Shown one piece after another: positions 32,996 to 43,116 of a stretch of DNA of 64,000 bases (its first letter is position 1; each line of letters starts with the position of its first letter). The stretch comes from DATFDN01 sp035685165 (GTDB lineage: Bacteria > Pseudomonadota > Alphaproteobacteria > Acetobacterales > Acetobacteraceae). Position numbers and translations under genes: made by a program. A model generated the notes under the pieces. The model had not been told where the DNA came from, did not search any database, and was given only the letters and a program-made list of their open reading frames with translations. The stretch spans positions 69,134 through 133,133 of the forward strand of contig DASRBI010000021.1 of assembly GCA_035685165.1 (NCBI GenBank), in the 5' to 3' direction.

Positions 32996-33312
32996 CCGGG
33001 CCTTCCAACATCGTTCCGCGGCGCAATCGTGACGCGGACCACAACCATATGATAGCTCCCGCCCGCGTCGGCACAGTCGCCGCGCGGTGAGCCGGAACGG
33101 GCGTTGCATATCCGCCACACGCGCGGAAATGTGTGGCGCGCCCGCATCGTTCACCTCCGCTTAGCCGTTTCCCGCCGCATGGGCCATACCTGCCGGGCCC
33201 GCCACTCGGTTGAAGGGGACCACGCCGGTCCTTATTTCGCCCATGGTTCGGGACCGAGATGTTGCCGCGACGGCACTGCGATGAGATATCGGCCGGGAGC
33301 TGGAGATATGAG
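32996..33312. promoter_or_regulatory. 317-bp ispA-ispH divergent promoter region
   Basis: This gap must hold promoters for ispA-dxs-hpnIJK (minus) and ispH-hpnH (plus). For ispH, TTGAAG (33210-33215) and TATTTC (33233-33238) are spaced 17 bases, 75 bases before the ATG. A perfect 8-bp inverted repeat, cgccacac (33113-33120) and gtgtggcg (33131-33138) with a 10-base spacer, lies in the middle and could be a shared regulator site. I see no gene. Confidence 0.4.
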
Positions 33313-34242
33313 ATGTTGAAGGTGGTCCTCGCCCAGCCCCGCGGCTTCTGCGCCGGGGTCGAGCGAGCTATCGAGATCGTGGAGCGGGCGCTCAATAAGT
33401 ACGGGCCGCCGATCTACGTGCGCCACGAGATCGTGCACAACCGGCACGTGGTGGAAGACCTGCGCGCGCGGGGCGCGGTGTTCGTCGATGAGCTGGATGA
33501 GATTCCGCCCGGCTCGATGACCATCTTCTCGGCGCACGGCGTGGCCCGGCGCGTGGAGGAACTCGCCGCCGAGCGCGGCCTGCCGGTGATCGACGCCACC
33601 TGCCCGCTGGTCGCCAAGGTGCACAACGAAGGCCGGCGTTATGCCGCGCAGGGTCGCGAAATTGTTCTGGTCGGGCATGCCGGCCACGCGGAGGTCGAGG
33701 GCACGATCGGCCAGATCGAGGGCAAGGTGCATCTCGTCCAGACCGTGGAGGACGTGCGCCGACTCGAAGTGGGGGATCCCTCGAAACTCTCCTACATCAC
33801 GCAGACGACGCTTTCCGTTGACGACACGCGCCATATCATCGCGGCGTTGAAGGAGCGGTTCCCCAATATTGTCGGCCCTGACGTGCGTGACATCTGTTAC
33901 GCGACGCAGAACCGGCAGCAGGCGGTTCGCGAGCTGGCTAAGGCCGTCGACATGATCCTGGTCGTCGGATCGAAGAACAGCTCCAATTCGAACCGGCTGC
34001 GCGAAATCGGCCAGGAACTCGGTCGGCCGGCCTATCTGATCGACGATGCCGCCGATTTGCGGCCCGAATGGTTCGAGGGCATCCAGTCGGTCGGGGTCAC
34101 GGCCGGAGCATCGGCGCCGGAGACTTTGGTTCAGGGGGTCCTGGAAGGATTGCGGCAGATCGCCGATATCGACACCTCTACGCTTGCGGGCGTCGCTGAG
34201 AACGTGCGGTTCCGCTTCCCGGCCGAGCTTGCGGACGCCTGA
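33313..34242 (+). CDS. ispH: 4-hydroxy-3-methylbut-2-enyl diphosphate reductase
   Basis: [4Fe-4S] enzyme of the last MEP step, reducing HMBPP to IPP and DMAPP. The 309-residue protein has the three cluster cysteines in their usual settings: QPRGFCAGVERAI (Cys13), IDATCPLVAKVH (Cys97) and DICYATQNRQQA (Cys195), plus the TGASAPE-like VTAGASAPETLV. GGAGA lies six bases upstream of the ATG. An in-frame ATG 54 bases upstream would add an unrelated Arg/Cys-rich segment. It is followed by hpnH after 24 bases. Confidence 0.96.
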   Translation: MLKVVLAQPRGFCAGVERAIEIVERALNKYGPPIYVRHEIVHNRHVVEDLRARGAVFVDELDEIPPGSMTIFSAHGVARRVEELAAERGLPVIDATCPLVAKVHNEGRRYAAQGREIVLVGHAGHAEVEGTIGQIEGKVHLVQTVEDVRRLEVGDPSKLSYITQTTLSVDDTRHIIAALKERFPNIVGPDVRDICYATQNRQQAVRELAKAVDMILVVGSKNSSNSNRLREIGQELGRPAYLIDDAADLRPEWFEGIQSVGVTAGASAPETLVQGVLEGLRQIADIDTSTLAGVAENVRFRFPAELADA

Positions 34243-34266
34243 ACGAACGAAAGGCAGATTTGAACG

Positions 34267-35415
34267 ATGCCCGTACCGCTGAACCAGGCGATCCGCGTCG
34301 GCGCCTATGTGGTCAGACAGCACCTGCGCGGGCGCAAGCAGTATCCGCTCGTGCTGATGCTGGAGCCGCTTTTCCGCTGCAATCTCGCCTGCGCCGGATG
34401 CGGCAAGATCGACTATCCCGCTCCGATCCTGAACCAGCGGCTGTCGGTCGAGGAATGCATCGCAGCGAGCGAGGAATGCGGCGCCCCGGTGGTGGCGATC
34501 GCCGGCGGCGAGCCGCTCCTGCACAAGGAGATGCCGCAGATCGTCCGCGCGCTGCTCGACCGCGGCAAGTTCATCTATCTCTGCACCAATGCGCTGCTGC
34601 TAGAGAAGAAGCTCGATCAGTTCACGCCGCACAAGAACTTCGCCTGGGACGTGCATCTCGACGGCGACCAGGAGATGCACGATTTCGCCGTTAGTCAGAC
34701 CGGTGTGTTCGAGCGTGCGGTGAACGCGATCAAAGCGGCGAAGGCACGCGGTTTCCGCGTCTGCATCAACACCACTCTGTTCGACGGCGCCGATCCCGCC
34801 CGCGTCGCGGCGTTCCTCGATCATGTGAACGGGATCGGCATCGACGGGGTGATGATCTCTCCCGGTTACGCCTATGAGCGGGCGCCCGACCAGGAGCATT
34901 TCCTCAACCGGCGAAAGGCGAAGCAGCTCTTCCGCGACATTTTCAAGCGCGGCAAGGGAAAGAACTGGAAGTTCAATCAGTCCTCACTGTTCCTCGATTT
35001 CCTGGCCGGGAATCAGAGCTATCTCTGCACGCCCTGGGGCAAGCCGACGCGCAACGTGTTCGGCTGGCAGCGCCCCTGCTACCTGCTAGGCGAGGGTTAC
35101 GCGAAAACCTATCGCGAGCTGATCGAGACCACCGACTGGGACAAATACGGCACCGGCAAATACGAGAAGTGCGCCAATTGCATGGTGCATTCAGGCTACG
35201 AGGCGACCGCCGTGATCGACGCGGTGCGCAACCCGCTCAAGGTGCTGAAGGTGGCGCTGCGCGGCCCGCGCACCGAGGGACCGATGGCGCCGGAAATCCC
35301 GCTCGATCGGCAGCGCCCCGCCGAATACGTGTTCAGCCAGCATGTCGAGCAGGCGCTCGCAAGACTCCCGAAGAAGGGCGCCGCCGAGCCGGAGGTCGCA
35401 GACGCCGCCGACTAG
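34267..35415 (+). CDS. hpnH: Adenosyl-hopene transferase HpnH (radical SAM)
   Basis: Radical SAM enzyme that adds a 5'-deoxyadenosyl group to diploptene, the first step in making C35 hopanoids. The 382-residue protein has the cluster motif CNLACAGC (Cys38, Cys42, Cys45), GGEPLLHKEMPQI, then the HpnH-specific domain with HLDGDQEMHDF, PGYAYERAPDQEHFLNR and a Cys-containing C-terminal region (NCMVHSGYEATAV). It directly follows ispH, tying isoprenoid supply to hopanoid synthesis. Its stop overlaps the convergent transporter gene by four bases. Confidence 0.95.
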   Translation: MPVPLNQAIRVGAYVVRQHLRGRKQYPLVLMLEPLFRCNLACAGCGKIDYPAPILNQRLSVEECIAASEECGAPVVAIAGGEPLLHKEMPQIVRALLDRGKFIYLCTNALLLEKKLDQFTPHKNFAWDVHLDGDQEMHDFAVSQTGVFERAVNAIKAAKARGFRVCINTTLFDGADPARVAAFLDHVNGIGIDGVMISPGYAYERAPDQEHFLNRRKAKQLFRDIFKRGKGKNWKFNQSSLFLDFLAGNQSYLCTPWGKPTRNVFGWQRPCYLLGEGYAKTYRELIETTDWDKYGTGKYEKCANCMVHSGYEATAVIDAVRNPLKVLKVALRGPRTEGPMAPEIPLDRQRPAEYVFSQHVEQALARLPKKGAAEPEVADAAD

Positions 35416-36206
35416 CCTCGCCAGGCCAGCAACGTCCGCTCCAGCCGCCCGATGATCCACGAAGCGCCGAGGCCCATCAGCGACAGCACGACGATGCCGG
35501 CGAGGAGCCCGTCGGTGTCGTAGAGATTGCCCTCCTGCAGCACGAACGCACCTACGCCGCGCTGCGCCCCGATCATTTCTGCCGCAACCAGGAGCACGAT
35601 GGCGATCGCGGCGGTGATCCGCATCGTGCTCAGGATTGCCGGCAGCGAACCGGGGAGCACGATCTTCCAGACGATCGCGCGCCGCGACAGGCCGAAGCTC
35701 TGCGCCATGCGGATCAGGCTGCGCGGCACGTTGTCCACGCCCGCAGCGGTGCCGATCACCATCGGAAAGAACACGCCGAAGGCGAGCGTCGCGATCTTAG
35801 AGCCCTCGCCGATCCCGAACCAGATGATGAACAGCGGCACCAGCGCGATCTTCGGGATCGGGAACAGCGCCGAGACGACCGCCATTCCCGGCGAGCGGAG
35901 CGCGGTGAAGATGCCGACGCCAACGCCGAGCGCCACCCCAAAGACGGTGCCGAGCGCCCATCCAACCGCGAGGCGCAACAGCGAGGCGCTGACGTGCCGC
36001 CACAGCTCGCCCGACAGCGTGAGTGTGACCAGCGTTCGCGCCACGTCATAAGGCGCGGGCAGAAAGAGCGGCGGAATCCATCCGAGCGAGCTGCCCGCCT
36101 GCCAGAGCGCGAGGAGGGCGATCACCGTCAGCGCCCCCGCCAGCGGCCGATCGCGCGGCGCGAACCCGCCGCCGCGGAAGGCGACCGGCCCCCTAATGTG
36201 CGGCAT
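35412..36206 (-). CDS. ABC transporter permease (nitrate/taurine type)
   Basis: Inner-membrane permease of 264 residues in the BPD_transp_1 family. About six hydrophobic segments are visible, beginning LTVIALLALWQAGSSLG, with the EAA-type cytoplasmic loop DNVPRSLIRMAQSFGLSRRAIVWKIVLPGSLPAIL contacting the ATPase. It closes a three-gene unit (binding protein, ATPase, permease). I choose the ATG at 36206, which overlaps the ATPase gene by 14 bases. The family imports organosulfonates, nitrate/cyanate, or thiamine precursors; the substrate here is not readable. Confidence 0.9.
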   Translation of the reverse strand: MPHIRGPVAFRGGGFAPRDRPLAGALTVIALLALWQAGSSLGWIPPLFLPAPYDVARTLVTLTLSGELWRHVSASLLRLAVGWALGTVFGVALGVGVGIFTALRSPGMAVVSALFPIPKIALVPLFIIWFGIGEGSKIATLAFGVFFPMVIGTAAGVDNVPRSLIRMAQSFGLSRRAIVWKIVLPGSLPAILSTMRITAAIAIVLLVAAEMIGAQRGVGAFVLQEGNLYDTDGLLAGIVVLSLMGLGASWIIGRLERTLLAWRG

Positions 36207-36975
36207 GGTCGAGCTCCCGCGCGGCGGCGGCGGCATCGTCGCGGATCAGCTCCCACAGGCACCGTTCGATCCGGGCCAGCGCGGGATCGGCCGGATCGCG
36301 CCCTACCAGCGGATGGGTGATCCGCACCACCTCCCGCACCTTCCCCGGCCGGCGCGACAGCACCGCGATCTGATGCCCCAGCCGCACCGCCTCGCCGAGA
36401 TTGTGCGTCACATACACCGTCGTCGTCCCGGCCCGCGCGATCAGCGCGCCGAACTCCTCCAGCAGCAGGTCGCGCGTCTGCGCGTCGAGCGCCGACAGCG
36501 GCTCGTCCATCAACAGGCACGCCGGGCGCACGGCCAGCGCTCGCGCGATGCCCACGCGCTGACGCATCCCACCCGAGAGCTGGCGCGGCCACGCTCCCGC
36601 GAACTCGCCGAGGCCGGTAAGCCGCAGCGCCTCGGCCACGCGCTCGCGCCGCGCCGCTTGGTCAAGCCGCCCTTCCAGCGGCAAGGCGACATTGCCCGCA
36701 ACCGTGCGCCAGGGCAGCAACGCAAAGTCCTGGAACACGTAGGTGAACGGGTTCAGGCACTCATCGGCCAGCGCGCCCTCGGCCCGCACCGACCCGGCGG
36801 TGGGTGCGATCATGCCGCCGATGATGCCGAGCAGCGTCGATTTCCCGCAGCCTGACGGCCCCACCAGCGCCAGCACCTCGCCGGGTTCGGCGGCCAGGCA
36901 AATGTCCTCGAGCACGGCCAGCTTGCCGTACGAATGGCACACGCCGTCGATCGCTAGCCGCAGCCCCTGGCTCAT
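36193..36975 (-). CDS. ABC transporter ATP-binding protein (nitrate/taurine type)
   Basis: Cytoplasmic ATPase of 260 residues. Walker A GPSGCGKSTLL (about 39-49), Q-loop YVFQDFALLPW, signature LSGGMRQRVGIARAL (about 130-144), Walker B CLLMDEPLSALD and the switch His in VYVTHNLGEA are all intact. It matches the SsuB/TauB/NrtD group. It overlaps the upstream binding-protein stop as ATGA, so the three genes form one unit. Confidence 0.93.
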   Translation of the reverse strand: MSQGLRLAIDGVCHSYGKLAVLEDICLAAEPGEVLALVGPSGCGKSTLLGIIGGMIAPTAGSVRAEGALADECLNPFTYVFQDFALLPWRTVAGNVALPLEGRLDQAARRERVAEALRLTGLGEFAGAWPRQLSGGMRQRVGIARALAVRPACLLMDEPLSALDAQTRDLLLEEFGALIARAGTTTVYVTHNLGEAVRLGHQIAVLSRRPGKVREVVRITHPLVGRDPADPALARIERCLWELIRDDAAAAARELDHAAH

Positions 36976-37997
36976 AGCGCCGGCAGGAACTCCGTAGTAA
37001 CGAGCGTGTTCGGATCAGCGTCCCCTTTCACGAGGCCCTGCTGCTTGAACCAGGCGAGCTGGTTCAGCACGTCCTTGACGTCGAGCGCGCCGCCGGGCGG
37101 GTAGTAGCCGACGCCTTCCAGGATCTTCTGCCGCGCGTCCGGATCGCCGGTGAACACGTATTTAGTGATCAGTGGGATCGCCGCGTCGGTCGCAGCATCG
37201 TGGATCGGCTTGCCGTCGGGGCCGAGGCGCAAGAACGCGTTCCGGTAGTCCGTCACGCCCTGCTGGTAGGCGACGGCGAAATGATGCAGGAGCGCCGGTT
37301 TCTGCTCGATCATCCGCTGTGGGGCGAACAGCGCCGTGAGCTGATAGGGAATCAGATCGCCGATCCAGGCGATGATATGCGCCTTGCCTGTCGCCGCGGC
37401 GGGCTTCGCCATCGAGGCGACGGCGAAGGTCGCATCCACCTGCGAAGTCCCCACGGCGGCCATCATGTTGGCGATGCTCTGCACCGGCCGCAGCACTACG
37501 GACTCCTCCTTGAAGCCGAGCTTCTGCGCCAGCCGCCCGATCATGTAGTGAAAGGACGAGCCGTATTGGGTGATCGCAACGCTGTGCCCGGGCAGCTTGT
37601 CGGGCGATGTCAGCCCGGCGTCGAACGCCTTGTCGGAGGCGAGCAGCGCCGTGCCCTCGTAGCCCTTCTCCTCGTGCAGCCCGCCGCCGATCACGCGCAG
37701 CGCGCCCTTCTCGGCAAGGTTGAAATAGCCGCCCGTCAGCGCAGTGAGGCCGACGTCGATGTCGCCCGCCACCGCCGCCGCGGCGATGGGCTGCGCGGCT
37801 TCGAAAAACACGAACTGGAGGTCGATGCCCTGGTCGCGGAAATAGCCGCGCCTCTCGGCGATATAGAACGGGGCCGGCGAGAGCGTATGCAACAGGCCGA
37901 GCCGCAGCGAAACGAGCTCGGCTGCGCGCACGGGCCGCCCGCCCGTTGCGAGAGCGAGACTACCGGCGAGCCAGGAGCGGCGGCTGAGTTGCAGCAT
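36972..37997 (-). CDS. ABC transporter substrate-binding protein (NMT1/TauA-like)
   Basis: Periplasmic binding protein of 341 residues with a twin-arginine signal (SRRSWLAGSLALATGGRPVRAAE, cleavage near 27). The NMT1/TauA fold start LRLGLLHTLSPAPFYIAERRGYFRDQGIDLQFVFFEAAQPI is typical, followed by GDIDVGLTALTGGYFNLAEKGALRVIGGG. The ATG at 37997 places the signal at the N-terminus. It is the first gene of the importer. There is no adjacent sulfonate, nitrate or pyrimidine gene to reveal the ligand. Confidence 0.9.
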   Translation of the reverse strand: MLQLSRRSWLAGSLALATGGRPVRAAELVSLRLGLLHTLSPAPFYIAERRGYFRDQGIDLQFVFFEAAQPIAAAAVAGDIDVGLTALTGGYFNLAEKGALRVIGGGLHEEKGYEGTALLASDKAFDAGLTSPDKLPGHSVAITQYGSSFHYMIGRLAQKLGFKEESVVLRPVQSIANMMAAVGTSQVDATFAVASMAKPAAATGKAHIIAWIGDLIPYQLTALFAPQRMIEQKPALLHHFAVAYQQGVTDYRNAFLRLGPDGKPIHDAATDAAIPLITKYVFTGDPDARQKILEGVGYYPPGGALDVKDVLNQLAWFKQQGLVKGDADPNTLVTTEFLPAL

Positions 37998-38223
37998 TGG
38001 GCGTTGTCCTCCGGACTGATCGCCCGCTTCTGATGCCGCGTCCGGGCACCGCTGCAAAGCCCGCTCAGGGGCCTCCTTCGCGATGGTAAGGAAGCCGCGA
38101 GGCGATCGCCGAGGCGTCCCCGCCTCCACGGGCAGGGATTAGCGGCGGGCCGGTCCTCGGTTCTGCGCTAGGCAAGACCGTCCCTGCGGCGCAGAGTCGC
38201 GCGACCAACGAGGGAGGTTCGCC

Positions 38224-38613
38224 ATGCAGGTCCTGACGACCAGCAATCCCGACGGCGTCCGCGCCCCGGCTTCGCGTTATTCGCATGCCGTCCTGGTGCG
38301 AAACGAAGCCTTGCGGGTGGTGATTTCGGGCCAGGTCGGTGTCGCGCTCGACGGCTCGGTGCCCGGCACCGCGGAAGGCCAAATCGCCCAGGCATTCGCC
38401 AACCTGCGTGCGATCCTGAAGGCGCACAACATGGACTGGGGGAACGTGGTGAAGACCACGGCCTTCCTGACCGACCGCGCCCTGATCGCGCCATTCCGCG
38501 CCGCGCGCGAGACGGTGTTCGCCGAACACGCCCCGGCATCCACTTTGCTGATCGTCTCGGGTCTGGCCGATCCGCGCTGGGTGGTGGAGATCGAGGCCGA
38601 GGCGGTCGCCTGA
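38224..38613 (+). CDS. Rid-family (YjgF/RidA-like) protein lacking the usual Arg
   Basis: 129-residue Rid-superfamily protein: VVISGQVGVALDGSVPG, QAFANLRAILKAHNMDWGNVVKTTAFLTDRALI and the C-terminal PASTLLIVSGLADPRWVVEIEAEAV. Where archetypal RidA has the imine-hydrolysing Arg (PAR motif), this protein has Ser (PAS), so it belongs to a Rid subgroup of unknown activity. The ribosome site GAGGGAGG lies 7 bases before the ATG. It is monocistronic, upstream of ahcY. Confidence 0.87.
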   Translation: MQVLTTSNPDGVRAPASRYSHAVLVRNEALRVVISGQVGVALDGSVPGTAEGQIAQAFANLRAILKAHNMDWGNVVKTTAFLTDRALIAPFRAARETVFAEHAPASTLLIVSGLADPRWVVEIEAEAVA

Positions 38614-38713
38614 TCTTGAAGCCGCTATTGGTGTTGATCCGGCCTTTCCGGCTTACCATTGCGCCGGCGCACGCGCCTACCTATAGGTCCGCCGCCATCG
38701 AAGGACAGGACGC

Positions 38714-40012
<1,299 letters not shown>

Positions 40013-40211
40013 TGCACGCGCACGCGGAGCGCGGCCGCCAGTGTGTATTTCCGCTACTCGGAAATGGGAGTTAGAGGCAGACGCCCCTCCTTGTCGTTCC
40101 CGCAAACGAGCGTGTGAAGAAATCCGTGCGGTCCCCAACCCGCGTGCAGCGGCCTGAAGCTATTTGCGTTTCGCGGGCGCCCAGTCTGGGTACCGGATCG
40201 GTGCGAGCAGC

Positions 40212-41321
40212 ATGAGCGGCGGTACGGCAAGCGTCGCGGCGGCGGACGGGCCGGAGGGCGCCCGGATCGTGCTTTCGGGGCGGCTCGACGCCGCCGATGC
40301 CGCGCAGATCTGGCGTCCCGCTCTCGCAGCAGCACGCAGCAGCCGTGGCGCGCGGCTGGTGATCGACCTCGCAGCCGTCACCACGTTCGACATGACCGGA
40401 GCCGCCCTTGTCGTCGCCATGGAAGCCGCGCACGGCGACGCGCCCGCGGTGCTGGAGGGCGTCCCGGCGCGAGTGGCGAGTCTGATCGGTCATGCGCGGG
40501 CCGCGGCGGCACCCGTCGCGCCATCCCGCGCGCCGGCCGGACGGTTCCGCTGGCGCGACCTTCTGCTCGGCTTCCGTTCTGCGGGGAATGGGCTTGCCTT
40601 CCTAGGCGAGGTGCTGCTCGCGCTCCTGGCTTTGCCCGCCCGCCGCCGCATCCTCCGCCGCGGCGAGTTCCTGCGCCATGCCGAACAGGCGGGCGTGCGC
40701 GCGCTGCCGCTGGTGATCGGCCTCGGTTTTTTGATGGGCCTGATCCTCGCCTTTCAGTCGGCGGTGCCGATGCGGAAGTTCGGCGCGGTGCTGTATGTGG
40801 CGAATCTCGTCTCGGTCAGCCTGTTCCGGGAGCTCGGACCGCTGCTCACCGCTGTCCTCCTCTCCGGCCGCACCGCCTCCGCCTTCGCCGCCGAGATCGG
40901 CACGATGAAGGTGAACCAGGAGATCGACGCACTGGTCAGCATGGGCCTCGATCCCGTCACCATGCTCATCCTGCCGCGCATGGCCGCCGCCCTGCTCGTG
41001 ACCCCGTTCCTCGCGGTGACGCTGGAGATCGCCGGGCTGATCGGCATGGCGGTGGTGATGCGCGGCTTCGGCTTCGCCATCGGCGTCGTGGAATATCAAG
41101 TCCAGTACTGGACCACGACGAGCGATTTCGTCGGCGGCTTGGTGAAGGCGGCGATCTTCGGTGCGGTGATCGCCGCGATCGGATGCCGCGCCGGCCTCAA
41201 TACCGGCGTCGGCCCGCGCGCTGTCGGCCAGTCGGCGACCGCCGCTGTCGTCGGCGGGATCGTCGCCACCATCGTGCTCGATGGCGTGTTCGCCGCGTTC
41301 TACAACCGGCTCGGCCTGTGA
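40212..41321 (+). CDS. mlaE: MlaE-type phospholipid transporter permease with fused STAS domain
   Basis: Inner-membrane permease of the Mla/MCE lipid transport system. The 369-residue protein is a fusion: residues about 10-100 form a STAS domain (IVLSGRLDAADAAQIWRPAL, LVIDLAAVTTFDMTGAAL), the equivalent of MlaB, and residues 110-369 form the MlaE permease (LVIGLGFLMGLILAFQSAVPMRKFG, LFRELGPLLTAVLLSGRTASAFAAEIGTMKVNQEIDALVSMGLDPV). The ATG at 40212 is chosen over an upstream ATG because STAS starts there. It overlaps mlaF as GTGA. Confidence 0.94.
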   Translation: MSGGTASVAAADGPEGARIVLSGRLDAADAAQIWRPALAAARSSRGARLVIDLAAVTTFDMTGAALVVAMEAAHGDAPAVLEGVPARVASLIGHARAAAAPVAPSRAPAGRFRWRDLLLGFRSAGNGLAFLGEVLLALLALPARRRILRRGEFLRHAEQAGVRALPLVIGLGFLMGLILAFQSAVPMRKFGAVLYVANLVSVSLFRELGPLLTAVLLSGRTASAFAAEIGTMKVNQEIDALVSMGLDPVTMLILPRMAAALLVTPFLAVTLEIAGLIGMAVVMRGFGFAIGVVEYQVQYWTTTSDFVGGLVKAAIFGAVIAAIGCRAGLNTGVGPRAVGQSATAAVVGGIVATIVLDGVFAAFYNRLGL

Positions 41322-42100
41322 GTAAGCAAGCAAGCCCCATCATCCGCGCCCAGAAGCTCGCCCAGCGGTTCGGCGCGCGCGTCATTTTTCGCGATGTGTC
41401 CTTCACCGTCTTTCCCGGCGAGGTCTTCGTCATCCTCGGCGGCTCCGGAAGCGGCAAATCGACCTTGCTCAACCAACTGATCGGATTGCTGTCGCCGAAG
41501 GAGGGCACGATCGAGATCGCCGGCGAACGGGTGACAGGACAAGGTTCACATGCCGCACGGCAGCGTGTGCAGCGCCGGATCGGAGTGATGTTTCAATCGG
41601 GCGCGCTGTTCGGCTCCATGACGCTGTTGCAGAACGTCACCCTCCCGCTCGAGATGTTCACCGATCTGCCAGCCGAAGCGCGCACGGCGATCGCGCGTGT
41701 GAAGCTCGGCCTGGTCGGGCTAGCCGAGGCGGCCGAGCTCTATCCGGCGGAGATTTCCGGCGGCATGGTGAAGCGCGCCGGGATCGCCCGCGCGCTCGCG
41801 CTTGATCCGCCGATCCTCTTTCTCGACGAACCCTCGGCGGGGCTCGATCCGGTCACGTCGGCCGGACTCGATCGCCTTGTCCTTGATCTGCGCGACGCGC
41901 TCGGGACGACCTTCGTGGTGGTAACGCACGAATTGGCCTCGATCCTCAACATCGCCGACCGCTGCATCATGCTCGACCGGCGCGCGTTCCCTGATGCCGG
42001 CGGCCTGATCGCAGAGGGCGATCCCCGCCGCCTGCGCGAGGACGCGACCGATCCCCGCGTGCGCGCCTTCTTCCGCCGCGAGCCGCTGGAGGTCGCGTGA
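41318..42100 (+). CDS. mlaF: MlaF-type phospholipid transporter ATPase
   Basis: ABC ATPase (260 residues) energising the MlaE permease. Walker A LGGSGSGKSTLLNQL, Q-loop GVMFQSGALFGSMTLLQNV (typical for Mla), signature ISGGMVKRAGIARALAL, Walker B ILFLDEPSAGLDPVTSAGLD and the switch VVTHELASI. The MlaF-type GSM and LDP segments separate it from other ABC ATPases. The start is GTG, overlapping the mlaE stop. Confidence 0.95.
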   Translation: MSKQASPIIRAQKLAQRFGARVIFRDVSFTVFPGEVFVILGGSGSGKSTLLNQLIGLLSPKEGTIEIAGERVTGQGSHAARQRVQRRIGVMFQSGALFGSMTLLQNVTLPLEMFTDLPAEARTAIARVKLGLVGLAEAAELYPAEISGGMVKRAGIARALALDPPILFLDEPSAGLDPVTSAGLDRLVLDLRDALGTTFVVVTHELASILNIADRCIMLDRRAFPDAGGLIAEGDPRRLREDATDPRVRAFFRREPLEVA

Positions 42101-43116
42101 TGGAAGGACGCGGCGCCGCGATCCGGGTCGGGCTGTTCCTGGTCGTCACTATCGTCGCGCTGCTCGCGCTGATTTGGTTCCTGCGCGGCGGACAGGTGCA
42201 GAACGGCACTTTGCTCGTCACCTATTTCTCGGAGTCCGTGCAGGGGCTTCAGGTGGGCTCGGAGGTCGAATACCGCGGCGTGAACGTTGGACGTGTCACC
42301 CAGCTCGGCGTTGTCGGCGCCGTCCACGGCGCCGAGGCGGGCGAGGTGCTGAACCCGCTCTACCGGCAGGTGTTCGTGCGCTACCTGATCGACCCGAACC
42401 GGATCGGCAAGTTCGCCTCCATCGAGGACGCGGTGAAAAGCGGCCTGCGCGCACGGCTCAACAGCTCGCTGATCACCGGGATTGCCTATATCGACCTTGA
42501 TTTCGTCAACCCCGAGGAGCACCCCGCGCCCAAGCTGCCCTGGACGCCGGACTACCCGTTCGTGCCGTCGATCCCGAGCGCGCTGGCGCAGGTGCAGAAC
42601 GCCGGCCAGGCCTTGCTCGCGAAGCTAGACAAGGTCGATATGGCCGGTCTGGTCGCCTCCCTCGGCACGCTCGCCGAAAGGCTCAATCAGGAACTCGCGC
42701 CGGGCGGCGACGTGCATGAAACGCTTGCCTCCGCGCAGGGACTATTCAACAGCGCCGGTCACGCGGTGACGCGGTCCAATTTTCCCGGGCTGACCGCGGA
42801 CCTAAGAAAACTCACCGGCCAGCTCTCGGCGCTTGCGGACGACCCGGATTTGAAGAAGCTGTTGGCGAACGGCGCGCTCGCCACTGACCGGCTGAGCCAG
42901 CTCACCGGCCAGATGTCGAAACTCATCACCACGTTGGACGGCACCGTGCGCGAGATCAGCGCCAGCGCCAACCAGCTCCAGTCCGGGCTCGCGCCAATGC
43001 TCCGCAACATGCAGGCGGCGTCGGAAAATGTGCGCGAGCTCACGTCGACGCTGCGGCAGTATCCCGGCCTGATCCTGAGCGGCCCGCCGCCGGAGGTCCG
43101 AGGCAACCTGAAATGA
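42100..43116 (+). CDS. mlaD: MlaD/MCE-domain lipid-binding protein
   Basis: Periplasmic MCE-domain protein anchored by one N-terminal helix (IRVGLFLVVTIVALLALIWFL). The 338 residues include the MCE domain (about 35-150: SVQGLQVGSEVEYRGVNVGRVTQLGV, SGLRARLNSSLITGIAYIDLDF) and a long helical C-terminal half with repeated TGQLSALADD/TGQMSKLITTL segments. It would form the hexameric ring that carries lipids. The ATG overlaps the mlaF stop; a GTG one codon upstream is equally possible. Confidence 0.92.
   Translation: MEGRGAAIRVGLFLVVTIVALLALIWFLRGGQVQNGTLLVTYFSESVQGLQVGSEVEYRGVNVGRVTQLGVVGAVHGAEAGEVLNPLYRQVFVRYLIDPNRIGKFASIEDAVKSGLRARLNSSLITGIAYIDLDFVNPEEHPAPKLPWTPDYPFVPSIPSALAQVQNAGQALLAKLDKVDMAGLVASLGTLAERLNQELAPGGDVHETLASAQGLFNSAGHAVTRSNFPGLTADLRKLTGQLSALADDPDLKKLLANGALATDRLSQLTGQMSKLITTLDGTVREISASANQLQSGLAPMLRNMQAASENVRELTSTLRQYPGLILSGPPPEVRGNLK

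Noticed and set aside
26656..35415. Complete hopanoid pathway in the window
   Set aside because: No squalene synthase-type genes, squalene-hopene cyclase or HpnG are present, only HpnH, HpnI, HpnJ, HpnK and precursor genes.
37998..38223. TPP or other riboswitch upstream of the importer
   Set aside because: I looked for the conserved CUGAGA and UAAUGCC-type core on the minus strand and found only a loose CTGA; no known aptamer is supported.
38614..38713. SAH or SAM-II riboswitch upstream of ahcY
   Set aside because: The 100-base gap has no arrangement I can match to either aptamer.
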